This document shows, one piece after another, positions 38,206 to 49,519 of a stretch of 64,000 nt of DNA (positions are counted from its first letter, which is position 1; every line of letters begins with the position of its first letter). The notes under the pieces are model-generated. The model was not told where the DNA came from and did not search any database. It was given only the letters and a program-made list of their open reading frames with translations. A program made the position numbers and the translations under genes. Source of the DNA: Tetrastigma voinierianum (Eukaryota > Streptophyta > Magnoliopsida > Vitales > Vitaceae); assembly GCA_016808115.1 (NCBI GenBank), contig JAEQBH010002446.1, forward strand, positions 1-64,000. The letters are read 5' to 3'.

Positions 38206-38300
38206 AATTCATGTGTGGTGAAGTTGGTTGAGGTACCAAAATTACAAAATCGAAATATCCCATTCCTATTTGACATGGCCAGTTGGGGCGAGTTGAATCT

Positions 38301-38639
38301 CCATTCTTCCAATTTCAAGTAAATCCACTTGAGAAATGTACCCTTGAGATCTCATTCCTTCATTCAACAGAAAATTACCCCCTATCCATTTAATAGAATT
38401 CTTGTACAGCATCCTTGTGGTCCCTCACACTACAATCCCTGTAAAATTACAATTTTGTTGTAGATTATCTCATTCAACTCTTTGCATGAAAAGTACTCGA
38501 AAATAAGAGAAGAGGATGCAAATCAATCAAGTGTTCAACCAAGTTCAAGGGTCATACATGAGTTGTGAAAGAAGGAACGGAATGTTAAGGACATGTTTGG
38601 ATTCATATTTTGAAATTATTAACGAGAAAGTTTTGAAAA
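38301..38639. other. No feature seen
   Basis: Flanking sequence between the end of the duplication and the miniature-element-like units. No open frame of interest is present. Confidence 0.4.
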
Positions 38640-39240
38640 CACGGAAAACCTGATTTGGTGTTATCAGCTCTTGCGTTATAAATATTGTGTGTTCTCAGTG
38701 TTTTGGAAAAACAAAACCCAAACCAAATATGCTCTCTATGTTTTGTGTTTTGTGTTTTCTTTATTTTCTTTTTTTGTTTCGAATAAAAAAATAGTTTTTA
38801 AAAAATTGTAAATAAACAGGCCAGAAATTTACACCTTTTCTGAAAGGAGGTCATCGGTGAATTACCTTTTTCCGTATTTTTAGAAAAAAGAAAAAGAAAA
38901 GCCCAGGAACGAATATGTATGTTTATGTTTTGTGTTTTTTAGTTTGTTTTCAGAATAAAAAAAAAAAAAAAGTTTTCCAAAAAACTGTAAATAAACAGGC
39001 CAGAAATTTACCTTTTTCCTTTTCTGAAAGGAGAGTCGTCAAATTGATTACCTTTTTTCCGTGTTTTTTAGAAAAAAAAGAAAAAGAAAAAAAAAGAGGG
39101 AACTAAATTTGCTCTTTATGTCTTGTGTTTTTAAGTTGCTTGCTGCTTCGGAATAAAAAAAAGCAGTTTTCAAAAAAGCGTAAATAAACAGGCCGGTATC
39201 TTTTCGTTTTGGAGAGTCATCAAATTGATATAAATATTAT
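38640..39240. repeat. Three tandem copies of a miniature-element-like unit, about 185 bp
   Basis: Units at about 38720-38895, 38905-39085 and 39100-39235 each contain 'tttatgttttgtgtttt', an A-rich 'gaataaaaaaa..agttttc/t', 'tgtaaataaacaggcc', and (first two units) 'cttttctgaaaggag'. A related single copy with 'ctgtttggttcc' sits in a WEE1 intron at 54600-54800. This looks like a non-autonomous DNA element that duplicated in tandem. Confidence 0.55.
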
Positions 39241-39545
39241 TTGCCAAAGATGATTATATTCTCCTCCCCGTTACTTGTACCTCTTTCCTGCTCAGATGAT
39301 TTAGCAACACATATGAGTATTACTATTTTAATTTGGGTGGCATCAAGTGCAAGATCATTAGGTTATGTTTGGTTCTACCAAATCGAGGAAAATAAGAGGA
39401 GGAGAGGAGAGAAAGAAAAGGAAAAGAGGAAGAAAAAAAATAGAAGATTAAAGATAAGTAAATAAATTGATTTTATATCTCTTCCGTACATTTGTATTTT
39501 CCTCCATGGTATAAAAATAATATAATTTTCAAATGTATAAACTTC
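39241..39545. other. Low-complexity sequence without gene
   Basis: A 74-codon open frame (39241-39465, plus) ends in a Lys/Arg/Glu-rich tail generated by the purine-rich tract at 39390-39450. There is no sign that it is a gene. Confidence 0.4.
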
Positions 39546-40680
39546 TAAGCAAGGTTGGAAATATCGGTTTCGATGGATATATCGGTACTTGCATTTTATG
39601 GATATCGGGAGAGATATATCGGTGGATATTTTTATTTGAATATCGATATATCGAAAATTAAAATCTTTCAAAAATTGTAAAAAATAATTTTTAAATGTGT
39701 AAAAATGACATGTAATCAAATATATATTACGTGAGTTTTTAAAATCAAAATGAAGATTGATGTGGCTTCGGTGCGGCGTTTTGATGGATAGATCAAAAAA
39801 TTTGGTAAAACGATATTACATCTCACAAAGAGCGTAGTGTTGATGTGTGATTATAAGATCGAACATGTCATGAATAAATGTCTTGACTTGTATCTTACAA
39901 CACATGGATAGGAAATCGGGGTTCATCCGCATACTCGTTTGAATATTATTGCTGTGAAAAATTAATTTATTAATATATTATTACTAAATTAAACTAATTT
40001 AAAATATGAAAACTTCATATAATACTATAAATTTATAATATCATACGATAATGCTAATATATAACTTGATTTTAAAGTGCCCGAACATGAAATGTTAATT
40101 TATTAATATATTATTACTAAATTAACTAATTTAAATGTGCAAACTAATATATAGTTATTTAAGAGATATCACAAAGAAATTTTTGGAGTGAAATGAAGAT
40201 TGGATATTGGTAGAGAAAATTTGTGATCAAATTGAATGATTTTAAGTATTTATAGTTTTTTGGAGTGAAATAGCGGATTTGGATGAATTGAAATATATTT
40301 ATAATTTAATTATAGCGGATTGGATTTAATTTTGGTACAAATCTGGCCATTTGATATATTTTGATATATCGATATATACCGATATTTTACGATATTTCCG
40401 ATATATCTCGATATTTTACCATTTCCGATATATCTCCGATATTTTACCGATATATCTCAGATATTTTGATAAAAAATCGATCAGCGTAGCGTGTGTTATC
40501 TTTGAAATTTGTAGAAATTTCGGTCGATCTATATCGGCGAAATATCGTAGATGTTCGATTCTGCGATTTTCCGCGTAAGCGATTTTACGTATCAAAAATG
40601 TCGTTTAGTGAACAGATATCAAATATATCGCCGATATATCGACCCGATATATCGAAATTTCAATCCTTGCTTAGCAATTT
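39546..40680. mobile_element. Non-autonomous terminal-inverted-repeat element rich in 'gatatatcg'
   Basis: The left end 'ctaagcaaggttggaaatatcgg' (about 39546-39568) is mirrored by the right end 'tatcgaaatttcaatccttgcttag' (about 40650-40673). Further inward, 'ggatatatcggt' on the left faces 'ccgatata(t)c' words at 40360-40460 and 40615-40650 on the right. The centre is AT-rich, and the short frames have no recognisable domain. It behaves like a miniature or decayed DNA transposon with long sub-terminal inverted repeats. A target duplication could not be identified. Confidence 0.55.
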
Positions 40681-41110
40681 CTAAGCTATGTTTTTCACAT
40701 TTCCACCGCATGAAACTAAACATGAACCATTCTATATTGTTTTCTTTCTTAATACTTTCCAAGAACCAAACATAATTGATAGTTAGATCCTATTGATAAG
40801 TGCATACATAACTCCTCTGTCTTTTTATTCCATGTTTGGTTTAAGAAATCTAAGAAAAGGGTTAAAAAAATTGATATTCTCATGTTTTAACATTATAAAA
40901 TATAAAGTTAAAATATAATTAAAATTCGTTAAATACTTAAAGTTATATGATTCAATATGACAGTTCAAACAACACATAAAAATCAATGAATCGACTTTTA
41001 AATTTTATTTTTGTTACTTCTCTTCTTCTACCTTTCCTCTTTATTTTCTTTTTCTGTGTTTCTCTCATTTAAGAACAAAGCAGTCACCAACGCTCTTATC
41101 ATTTTGTTTC
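40681..41110. other. AT-rich, no gene seen
   Basis: Lies 3' of the minus-strand host gene; some of it may be that gene's 3' untranslated or downstream region. No feature is recognised. Confidence 0.4.
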
Positions 41111-43241
41111 ATTAGATTTTGAAAGTTTTGTCATACACAATAGAATAGGCATGCCATCCATACCATGGGGGGTGAATACGAATCAAATTTGCAACCTCCA
41201 GCTCCACATCACCACAAGCTCTTGAGCTCAAGATAACTGCATTTAACCTTCCTTGGCTTTCCTTCAATCTTTGGTAGCTCTCTCCCAGTTGAGAACTCTG
41301 CATAAGCAAGAATACAGATTCAATCATCCTCCTATGAAAATCATAATCAGACACCCATAACGTCACTTGAAAATAGAAGCCAGAAGAACAACCGTGACAC
41401 TATTTTAAAAGTTAGTCAATGATAGCAAAATGACACTATTTCATATCTTCATGAGGTTAATTAATAGTAATAGCAGTAGTATTTCACATTCCAGAGAAGA
41501 TATTCAACGAGCGATTGATGCAACTCAAGAATATCATTTCTATCTAAACTCATTGCAAATATATAAACATTGTCCTTTCCACCTCCTTGATCTTGGCTTC
41601 TGAAAAAATCCCCAGCAATTTGTCTGTTTCAAATGTTGTTGAATGAAAAGGCACCATTCTAGAAAAGTTGAATAGAGGGCAAATTGGAGGTTGAATGAAG
41701 CAATCCATTCAAAGTATAAGATGATTTAACATTACTTCCAAATTCCAGTGCTAAAATTAATATCAATGGATTTTTAAAAGCATTCTTCCTTGATAATGTT
41801 CCCAGGCATGCCCTTGCATGCTGCCTGATGACACTGAAATCGGTTCGACTATTGTCATGTACTTCTGGATATTGAATATTCTGTATGAATAATTTCCCAC
41901 AGATTAGCCACATGAATATATTTTAGAAAATTGTGCAAACATCAAAGCCCTGCAAATAAAAGCAACATGCAATTAAACTCTAAATCTACAAGCGTCTAGC
42001 AACATGCAATTACTTTACAAGAACAGACTCACTTGATCCACTAGATGCCACAATAATTGATGGATTTAATGGGCAAGATTTTGTGAACCATTCAAATGGA
42101 TTAAATCTCAATATAGAATATATAAAATGACCTCTTTATTTTCTTAAGAGTAATTGCAAACAGTAAGCTTTGCCTCAAAGACCCGTGACAGGATTTTCAC
42201 ATCAATGCAGCTTGTTCATCTGAAAACAAGGTTAAAAAAGGAGTCTAGAAAAACGGTAATGGATGCAAATATATGCCAAAAGACATGCCATCTCATGAAA
42301 CCTTTGTCAATGCATACTAATTTGTGTAAACAAACTTCACTGTACTTTAGACAAAAACTTTGAGGGAAAACAAATAGGTCATTTTTAGTCTTTTTACAAT
42401 TTAAGCTCTATTTGTAATTTCTTCAAGCTCCATGTCTCTTTCCTTTTCGCTCTGGATCACTCGCTGCAACTTTCCAAACAAACCAGTGCTGCAGTACAAA
42501 GCCTGAGTTAGCCAGAACATATTTCTCACATTCAATTGTATTACTAACTCTACATGAGAGCACAATAATGAATGACTTTTAGTGATATCCCACTCACCCT
42601 GATGGTTTAGGCACTGCAAGAGGAGCTTCGTCATTCCACGGATGTTCAAGAACATCATGAAGTATATCTGCCATGGTTTTTTCTTTCCTTCAGAGACATT
42701 AGGCATTGCATTTTGCATGGCTAGCATTGAACTTGAAAGTTGTCTAAGTAAAATAAGTACCATCATACATGATATTCACAAAAAAAAAACACAATCAAAG
42801 CACCAAAATGATACCTCATCAATCCAATGATGTTCCACTAATATAGACTCATCCAGGTCCTCATTTGGGTTCTATCTTTGCCAGGAGATATTTTTCTTTC
42901 TGACAAAGGTCGCCCTTCTGCCTTTCAGCTCTGGCACACTGGAACAAACCAGATAAATTTGCGAGAACTGTAAAACCAAAAACTACTGACCAAGAAAGTA
43001 AACCATTTAGATTTCCTCCCAGCAGCCCATTCTTTTCCTGGAGGTCGTTTATTCAGCCACTGGATACTCTTTGCATCCACGTCAAGTGTCAGATCATCTT
43101 GCACTGATCAGTCTCTTTAACTTTCTCCCCCTGAAAATCTTCACAAACTCAACTATTGGATCTTCCATGGTTTTATGCTCAATTGCTTCAAGTCCTTCAG
43201 GCACCTTATCAACCTTGGATGACCATCCGCTTTTATCCTTA

Positions 43242-43246
43242 GTAGT
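43242..43246. repeat. Left target-site duplication of copia element (GTAGT)
   Basis: The five bases before the left LTR are GTAGT. The five after the right LTR (47969-47973) are GTATT, one mismatch. Removing the element and one copy leaves the host exon reading frame open across the junction. Confidence 0.6.
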
Positions 43247-43383
43247 TGTTAGATATTGTACAGTCTTTTCCTTTATTGTCTTACTGTATTGTGAGTCCTA
43301 TATATATAAGCCCAATATGTAATGTAGATATTAGATTCATTATTCGAAATAGTAATTAAAATTCTCTATTTTCTCTCTTCACA
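43247..43383 (+). repeat. Left LTR of copia element
   Basis: 137 bp, TGTTAGATATT to CTTCACA. It contains a TATA box ('cctatatatataagcc', about 43300-43315), as expected for the LTR promoter. Confidence 0.9.
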
Positions 43384-43396
43384 TGGTATCGAGCGA
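43384..43396 (+). promoter_or_regulatory. Primer-binding site, initiator tRNA-Met type
   Basis: 'tggtatcgagcg' immediately follows the left LTR. It resembles the plant copia consensus TGGTATCAGAGC, complementary to the 3' end of initiator tRNA-Met, with one base missing. Confidence 0.8.
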
Positions 43397-43439
43397 GAGA
43401 AAACCTAATTTTGGGTGACGTGTTTCATTACGATCTCCT

Positions 43440-43770
43440 TCTCCGCGCGGATAACTTCTCACCACGCGGCCGCCTCACCGGTAGCCGCCGGCGCGCGATC
43501 ACGCGCCCTGCGTGACTTCGGAAGCTCGCCGGCCCGAAAGCGCGCGAATTTGAAAGCGCGCGGAGGGCGATACCAGCCGTTAGCCACCGCGGGCGGCATC
43601 ACCGCCGTCGCGGCGTGTCTTCTCGGCGACTTGCGTCCCGCAGCGCCCGGCGGCGTGAGCGGCGTGTGGCGCGTGGCTCCTTCGCGCTTCTCACAGCGGC
43701 GGGCCTCCACGATCGGGGTGGTCAGGCGCCGTCTTGGTGTTTCTAGCCCTCCCGTGGTCCATTACGGCAC
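43440..43770 (+). other. GC-rich leader of the copia element
   Basis: A strongly GC-rich island, in contrast to the AT-rich surroundings, lies between the primer-binding site and gag. An open frame of 155 codons spans 43415-43882 (Ala/Arg/Ser-rich, plus) and a shorter one runs on the minus strand. Both are probably open because GC-rich DNA contains few stop codons. The position fits an untranslated leader. Confidence 0.6.
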
Positions 43771-43899
43771 ACTTCTTCTCCACCTTTTGCCCTTTGCACT
43801 TGCTAGTCGAAGCAGTTCTCTTCCATTGGCAGTTTCATCTTGGTCGTATTCTCTACGGTTTGGGTCCCCTTCTTCACCTTAAGCTCTGTGATTGTGATT

Positions 43900-46800
43900 C
43901 GCCTCCCAATGGGAGGCTCTCCAATCAACGTGGTTGATCTCTGGTTAGTGGATATGGCAACTAAAATTCTATTTTTAAATGCATTTATCTCACGGGATCT
44001 CCTATTGTCACATCGAAAAATTGATTGGTAGAGAATTATCTCTCTGAGTCGGCTCACGCTGGAACTCTGGTTCATGGGACGAGTTATGAGGATCATCTTA
44101 TTGGAGGATGATATACAGTGTTGACAAGGTGCCTTGGAAGAGAAAATAGATGCACAACTATGTAGCGTATTATGGCAGTCGGTTGATCCAAAAAGTTTGC
44201 TTCATCTTCGGGCTTGCAAGACATGTTCTAAATTTTGGAATCGGTAGAAAGCTACATACACGAATGATATCCGGCGTCTTTATAGGTGGCCACGCTGTGC
44301 CAATAGCATGACAAGACATGGATCTATCCATTATATTGGCCGGATTGCCTCTCTTAAGGAGGAGTTCGACATTGATACCTCTTTACTAGTGGTTGAATCA
44401 ATAGCGCGGTTGGCAGTTCTTTATGGTCCTTACTCTCATTGGCCTCGTCCAGGATCGAGACCCTCAGAGATCGAGATTCTTGGCGGATCCTCAGTCCGAT
44501 CCTTGGACCAGTGTGTTTGCTCGCCTCCTCAGTATCTCCTCCTACGGACTTTGCCATCGATGGCCCTTTGATTCTTACGTATTTAGTTTCTCATACTAAC
44601 CTTGGGAGGGCCTTGGGTGGTACGAGTGAGGTCGCGTCTGCATTGCTCTATTATGATATAGCTTGGCCACACAGTGATCGTTGTTATCGGTTATGGAATC
44701 CTCCCTTGCCCCGCACACGTGTGATCTTCGATTCTACTACTCGGTCGCCGAGACTGCGAGCTCCACGCATCTCAGGTGTTCTGGCAGCGGTGATGTGGTC
44801 TTTATCTTCGCTATCAAGCAGCCAAGTCAGATTCTGTTGCCTCTGTTGCCCAGACCGGTAATGCCTCTGCCTGCCTTACTCATACATCTTCTCTTGGACC
44901 TGGTTCACCGACTGCGGGTGCTTAGATCATGTTAAGTGGCAAAGATCTTTCTCTTCTGCACTACTACCCCTGCTTTACCCTCTCACTGTTGCCCAGCTTC
45001 AATGGTTATCAGCGTAGCTAAGGTATTGGATCTATCCTCTCTCCCTTCCCTACACTACCTCACATCCTTTATCTCATGGTATCCTTTAATCTTATTTCTA
45101 TCGGTAAAATCACTCGTACTCTTAAGCGTTTCATTTTTTTGTGGTCGTGACCTTATACGGGGCCAGGATGCCGGGAAGATGATTGGCATCGGGCGTGAGT
45201 CACGGAGCCTCACATCACCTCACCTCGCAATCATCTCCTGGAGTTTGCGTTCCCTGACCGCTCACTCCTCATCCATTCGTGGGCCTACTAGTCTTCAGTT
45301 CCGAGAAGATGGTCTCGTTTGCCTTTATTGTCGCGCGTTATTGAGTCTTATCGGCGAAACACCACTGTTATCCGTTCCGCGACGTTTGAATAATTGGCGA
45401 CATCTCACTTTTGACCTTGTCACGGCGTGTTTGATTAGTATCGATTGCGTGCTAGGCTTTTCGATATTTTGTCAGCACCATTGATGACTATTCCACCGAT
45501 GTGCCGGGTTATTTTTAATGGCTTCGGTGAGTTATTTTATTTTCGAAATTTTTATCTTGAAATTCTTACCGATTCGATATTTCTATTAAATTGTGTTCGT
45601 GTGATAATCAAAATATTTTACGCACCCTTTATTTCATTTATGTCTGTCCGACGCTGGGATCCTTCATCCCAGTCTTCTTGTGCTCATACTCCTCAACAAA
45701 ATGGGGTGTTTGACGTAGAATCGTCATCTTATTGAGGCGGCTGATACTCCTTCTCCATATCATGTTCTTTTTAGTTTTTTGGGGTATTTGTCCTTACATT
45801 TGTTGATTAATCATTATGCCTCATCGTATTGCATGCTCCGGATTCCTCATTCCACTTCTTTCACGACCAACCTCTTTATTTTCCCCTTCCTCCTCGTGTT
45901 TTTGGATTGTACCTGCCACTCCCGGAGACCCAGTGAGCTTTGGCTGAGCGAAATGCATCTTCTGGTATAGGGCTTGAAGGGTTATCGTTTATTATTCCCC
46001 TCGAGACTCATCGATCTTTATCTCATTGATGTCACCTTCTTGGGACTCACTGCCATTCTCTCCTCAGGAATTCTGCAGGTCTGCGATGTCTTACCCTTCC
46101 TATCATCTCTCGCTGATTTGATGATCTATCTTCTAAATCCCTTTAGATTCTCGCCATGATCCCAGTGCCATTGTTCCTTTCCTTCTGCTTGAGGCCTGAT
46201 TGTTTCATTTCTCCTCTTGGAAATATCTTTGCTCTTATTCGATGAGCTTGCCCCATTGCTCTTCGAAGGTAATCGCTCACACTAGCAATCCTCATCATTA
46301 CAATTTTGAGTTACCATCGATTATCTTCCACTGCAAATTTGTTTCTACTCATTTCCATAGTTTCTCTTCTAGAACTTTAATGACGCACCAATAAAATTTG
46401 TGACGAGCAATAAGTAGATGAAATCATTTTGCTCACACTCACGGCACTTAGGATCTTGTTGTTTTTGCAGTTGGTAGTTTCCGATTGGTTGTCGTTAGAT
46501 TCCCAGTTAAGTTGATCTGATCGGTGAGTTGATGCTTGCCAAAGGCCAGCTTAGTTGCTAAAGGATATACTCGGGTTTATGGTTCGATTATGGTGACACC
46601 TTCTCCATTGCCGGAATTTGTGTCCGTCTGCTTCTCACTTAGTGCTTTATGTGTTCTGGCCGCTTTTTACTAGGTTGGATATTAAAAATGCTTTCCTTCA
46701 TGGTGATCTTGCAGGAAGTTTATGCCGTTGACCACGGTTTTGTTGCTCTCGAGGGTCTGGTTTAGTGTGCGGGGTTCGCGCTCTCTATGGCGGCGATGTT

Positions 46801-47825
46801 CCTCGGCGTAGTTTGGTAGTTTTAGTTACGTTGTTCATTTGGCATTGTCGCCCGATACAGTGGATGTGGTTTTATCATCCTGCTCTTTGAGGCGATTGTA
46901 TTTATGCGGTTGTTTATGTGGATGACATCTCGTCGTCTGGCGTGTTCGGGATGGTATTGAAACTAAAGCGACATCCTTTTCACCCACTTTCAAACTAAAG
47001 ACTTGGGGAAACTCAGGTGCTTTTTGGGAGTGAGATGAAGCCGATCCGATTGGTGCCAGAGTCCTCTCCCCCGAGCGGAAGTATGCTTTAGACATCTTGG
47101 AAGCGGTGTGGGCGTGGCAGGTTGACACTCGTGGATCCCTAATGTCAAACTTGTACCGGAGACCAGAGTCTTTGAGGAGATCTGGGAGATATCGGCAGCG
47201 GTAGGTAAGCGAATTATCTTACCATTACTCGGCCGGACATTTCCTTCCGTTAAGTGTTGTTGGTCGATTCATACGATCGTAAGTATGATAGCCGTTGGGA
47301 TCTTTGTAATCCGCATTCTTGATATATTAAGAAATCTGGTCAGTGTGTTTGTGCGAGAATAGGAGTCACACCAGGTTATTGGTTACACGAGATCTGGATT
47401 GGTTGGCTCACCGAGATAGGCGTTCCACTTAAGATCGCTTTGTGTTTTCATTGGTGGTAACCTAATATCTGGAAGAGTAAAAACGCCAACATGTGGTAAA
47501 TGGATCCGTGTTTGGCGTCATCAGACTATGACGCCAACAACATGTGAACTCATATGGTGAGACACTTCTCGGGAGTTGAGATTTGGAAATGGTGAAGCAG
47601 ATGAAGCTAAATACATGATAACTTGGTTGCTTTGCATATTACATCAAATCGATCTTCAGTGAAAGGATATGATTGAAGTTGTTGCCGCTGATAGAAGATG
47701 CGTGGTTGGCTACTAGTTTTATGATTCGACCGATCCTTCATGAGACATTTTACTAATCTCTCGGAAGATCTTTGATTAAATACATTTGTAACAAGCTTGG
47801 TGCGCCATGACATATATCTCGACTT
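43900..47825 (+). pseudogene. copia gag-pol polyprotein, heavily frameshifted
   Basis: Landmarks appear in order but in different frames. A gag segment (44060-44560) includes 'IGRIASLKEEF' and 'FARLLSISS'. A protease-region remnant lies near 44890-44960, and the pre-integrase segment carries 'KMIGIGRESRSL' (about 45175-45212). The integrase motif 'AHTPQQNGV' is at 45682-45708. The RT has 'AKGYTRVYG' (about 46540-46580), 'KNAFLHGDLA' (about 46683-46715) and the catalytic 'VYVDDI' (46912-46929). RNase H shows 'GGNLISWK' (about 47450-47475) and a terminal 'CNKLGA'. At least a dozen frame changes separate these blocks, so no polyprotein can be made from this sequence as written. The family enzyme reverse-transcribes and integrates its own RNA in virus-like particles. 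Confidence 0.85.
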
Positions 47826-47833
47826 GAGGGAAG

Positions 47834-47968
47834 TGTTAGATATTATCAGTCTTTTCCTTTGTGTCTTCTTTTGTATTGTGAGTCCTATATATAAGCCAGT
47901 ATGTAATATAGATATTAGATTCATTATTAGAAATAATAAAAATTAGAATTCTCTTTCTCATATTCACG
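47834..47968 (+). repeat. Right LTR of copia element
   Basis: 135 bp, aligned over its full length with the left LTR apart from scattered substitutions and short indels. The last base is G where CA would be expected. The short TATA run ('cctatatataagcc') is retained. Confidence 0.9.
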
Positions 47969-49519
47969 GTATTAAGATGATGATCTTCTTGCTTGTTTGG
48001 GCGGAACGAAAATTTGGGCTTGCTTTAATTTTCCCACGTTCAGGAGTGATATAAAAAAGGTACATCAGTGTCCAGCATCCACCAAGAAATGAAACAGTAC
48101 CTTTATAGCATTTGTTTTCTCTCGAATAGGATGCATGAGGTGTGATAGACACCCAGCATTTTCATTTAAATAGACCAGTTCATAGTTTCTTTAGATTACC
48201 ACAGACCATTTGTGTCTGCTTTTCATTTCTGAATTATGAGAGATCAACTTTGGAAATTTTTAGCCCCAGAGTTGGGGGAGGTTGACAAATTCGTTTTCCT
48301 TATAACAAACACAATTTACAGCAATAAGGCCAGAGCATTCTAATAAAGACAAGGCAGGAAGATAATCGCAGGCAGTATCCTAAACTAATATGATGACTCT
48401 GTCTCAACTTGTTGGGTTTCATCATTGTGATCATCTCTTCCACTGAGTTGCATTTAGATCCCTTCCTTGGGAGTGGATCAGTGACCCCATTGGAAGACAA
48501 ACATTTCAACATCATGCTTCCAAAAGAGAAGCCCATTTTTCTTCTGTTCACAGTTATGAATGTAAAAAGGCAATATTTAGCTTACTAAAGAGATTCCTGA
48601 TCCTCTCATGGAACTGTTCTATGACAATTTATCATATCTTTGCAAACCATGATTTAAATGGATCTTTCATCATAATCAGGAGTCATCATCAGATATGCTG
48701 ATAGGAAAATGATAAGACATCTAACTGAATCTTATTCTGCCATCATAACATCTTCATTGCAATAGTTCTATTTTCTTAACAGCCCAATTCTAAACAGCAC
48801 ACTTCTCTCCTTCAAATTCTACATAAGGCACATCCGTTACCATTCAATTTCATGGAAAATTGCTCATCCATTAGCCCACACCAAAAAAAAAAACGATCAA
48901 TTAAGTTTACATGCCTCATGTGAAAAGTGCAGCATTTTCCTCCGTGATCCGCTGTGGCTACCTGCACAAGGAGCGTGCTGTTATCCAAAACACCAATTCC
49001 ATAATCAATCATTCAACCAGAGAGGTATGATTATGGCGTCAACAAGAGCATAAATTTAACTCAACTGTAGGCGTCCAACAAAGAGCATAAATTTAACCAA
49101 CCAACCGGGTAAGTAGTCTAAGCCTTGAAGTTGCGTGAGTTCAGATTCAGAATTAACAAGAATGCCCATAAGCAACTCAAGCTGTGATTGAATTTGTAAT
49201 CCCTCCTATCAGAATATGACTACAATTAGAATACATCAAACTAATATGTAATCGCGTACAACAAGCATAGATTAAAAAGCCAATTACGCCAAGGCTAAAA
49301 ATGAAGTGAGATGTAATGATTGGCGAAAGTATAGTATAAACCTTTTTCTCAGTAGCTCCAGTTAATGAAATACAATTCTCAGGCCAATCTTCTTCTTCTG
49401 AGGAAAAAATCAACATTGTCTAATACTTGTTTTCCTTCGAAATACATAATCAAATGTACACAAAACTACAGTTCCATTCTACCTGAAATGCTTTGATCAG
49501 AATCTGGATTTTCCTGCAT

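Larger units (their letters stand above)
29951..38300 (+). repeat. Segmental duplication, copy B
   Basis: Second copy, in the same orientation and directly adjoining copy A (landmarks under copy A). Relative to A it has gained a (TA)n run, a hAT element (30941-34595) and a fold-back element (about 37108-38205). It has lost about 700 bp upstream of the satellite and about six satellite units. Confidence 0.75.
43247..47968 (+). mobile_element. Full-length Ty1/copia LTR retrotransposon
   Basis: The left LTR is 43247-43383 and the right LTR 47834-47968, both starting TGTTAGATATT with near-identical bodies of 135-137 bp. An initiator-tRNA-Met-type primer-binding site follows the left LTR. Gag, protease, integrase, RT and RNase H remnants follow in copia order on the plus strand. 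A purine-rich tract ('gacttgagggaag') precedes the right LTR. Near-perfect 5-bp target duplications flank it. The family looks like one common in grapevine (recognition, not a search). It lies in antisense orientation to the host gene it interrupts. Confidence 0.9.
41111..49519 (-). pseudogene. Unidentified multi-exon host gene, split by a copia insertion
   Basis: Minus-strand exons with good splice signals. Exon 1 (49519-49483) runs from ATG to 'ATTTCAG|gt'. Exon 2 (49397-49342) joins in phase, giving a start MQENPDSDQSIS followed by an acidic EEEDWPEN segment. Further exon-like frames are 49008-48962 (YGIGVLDNSTLLVQ), about 48551-48400 and an exon broken by the copia element (about 48060-47974 plus 43246-43021, ending NKRPPGKEWAA). 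More follow at about 42940-42810 (KGDLCQKEKYLLAKIE, LVEHHWID), 42760-42605 (ADILHDVLEHPWNDEAP), 42530-42404 (SEKERDMELEEIT) and 41366-41170 (ELEVANLIRIHPPW). Several exons need one-base frame shifts. I do not recognise the protein; it is acidic at the start and partly helical. The exons at 42.4-43.2 kb and 48-49.5 kb read as one gene. Confidence 0.5.

Noticed and set aside
43415..43882. 155-codon plus-strand frame, the longest in the window
   Set aside because: It lies in the GC-rich copia leader, has biased Ala/Arg/Ser composition, and minus-strand frames are open too, as expected from low stop-codon density. No domain is recognisable.
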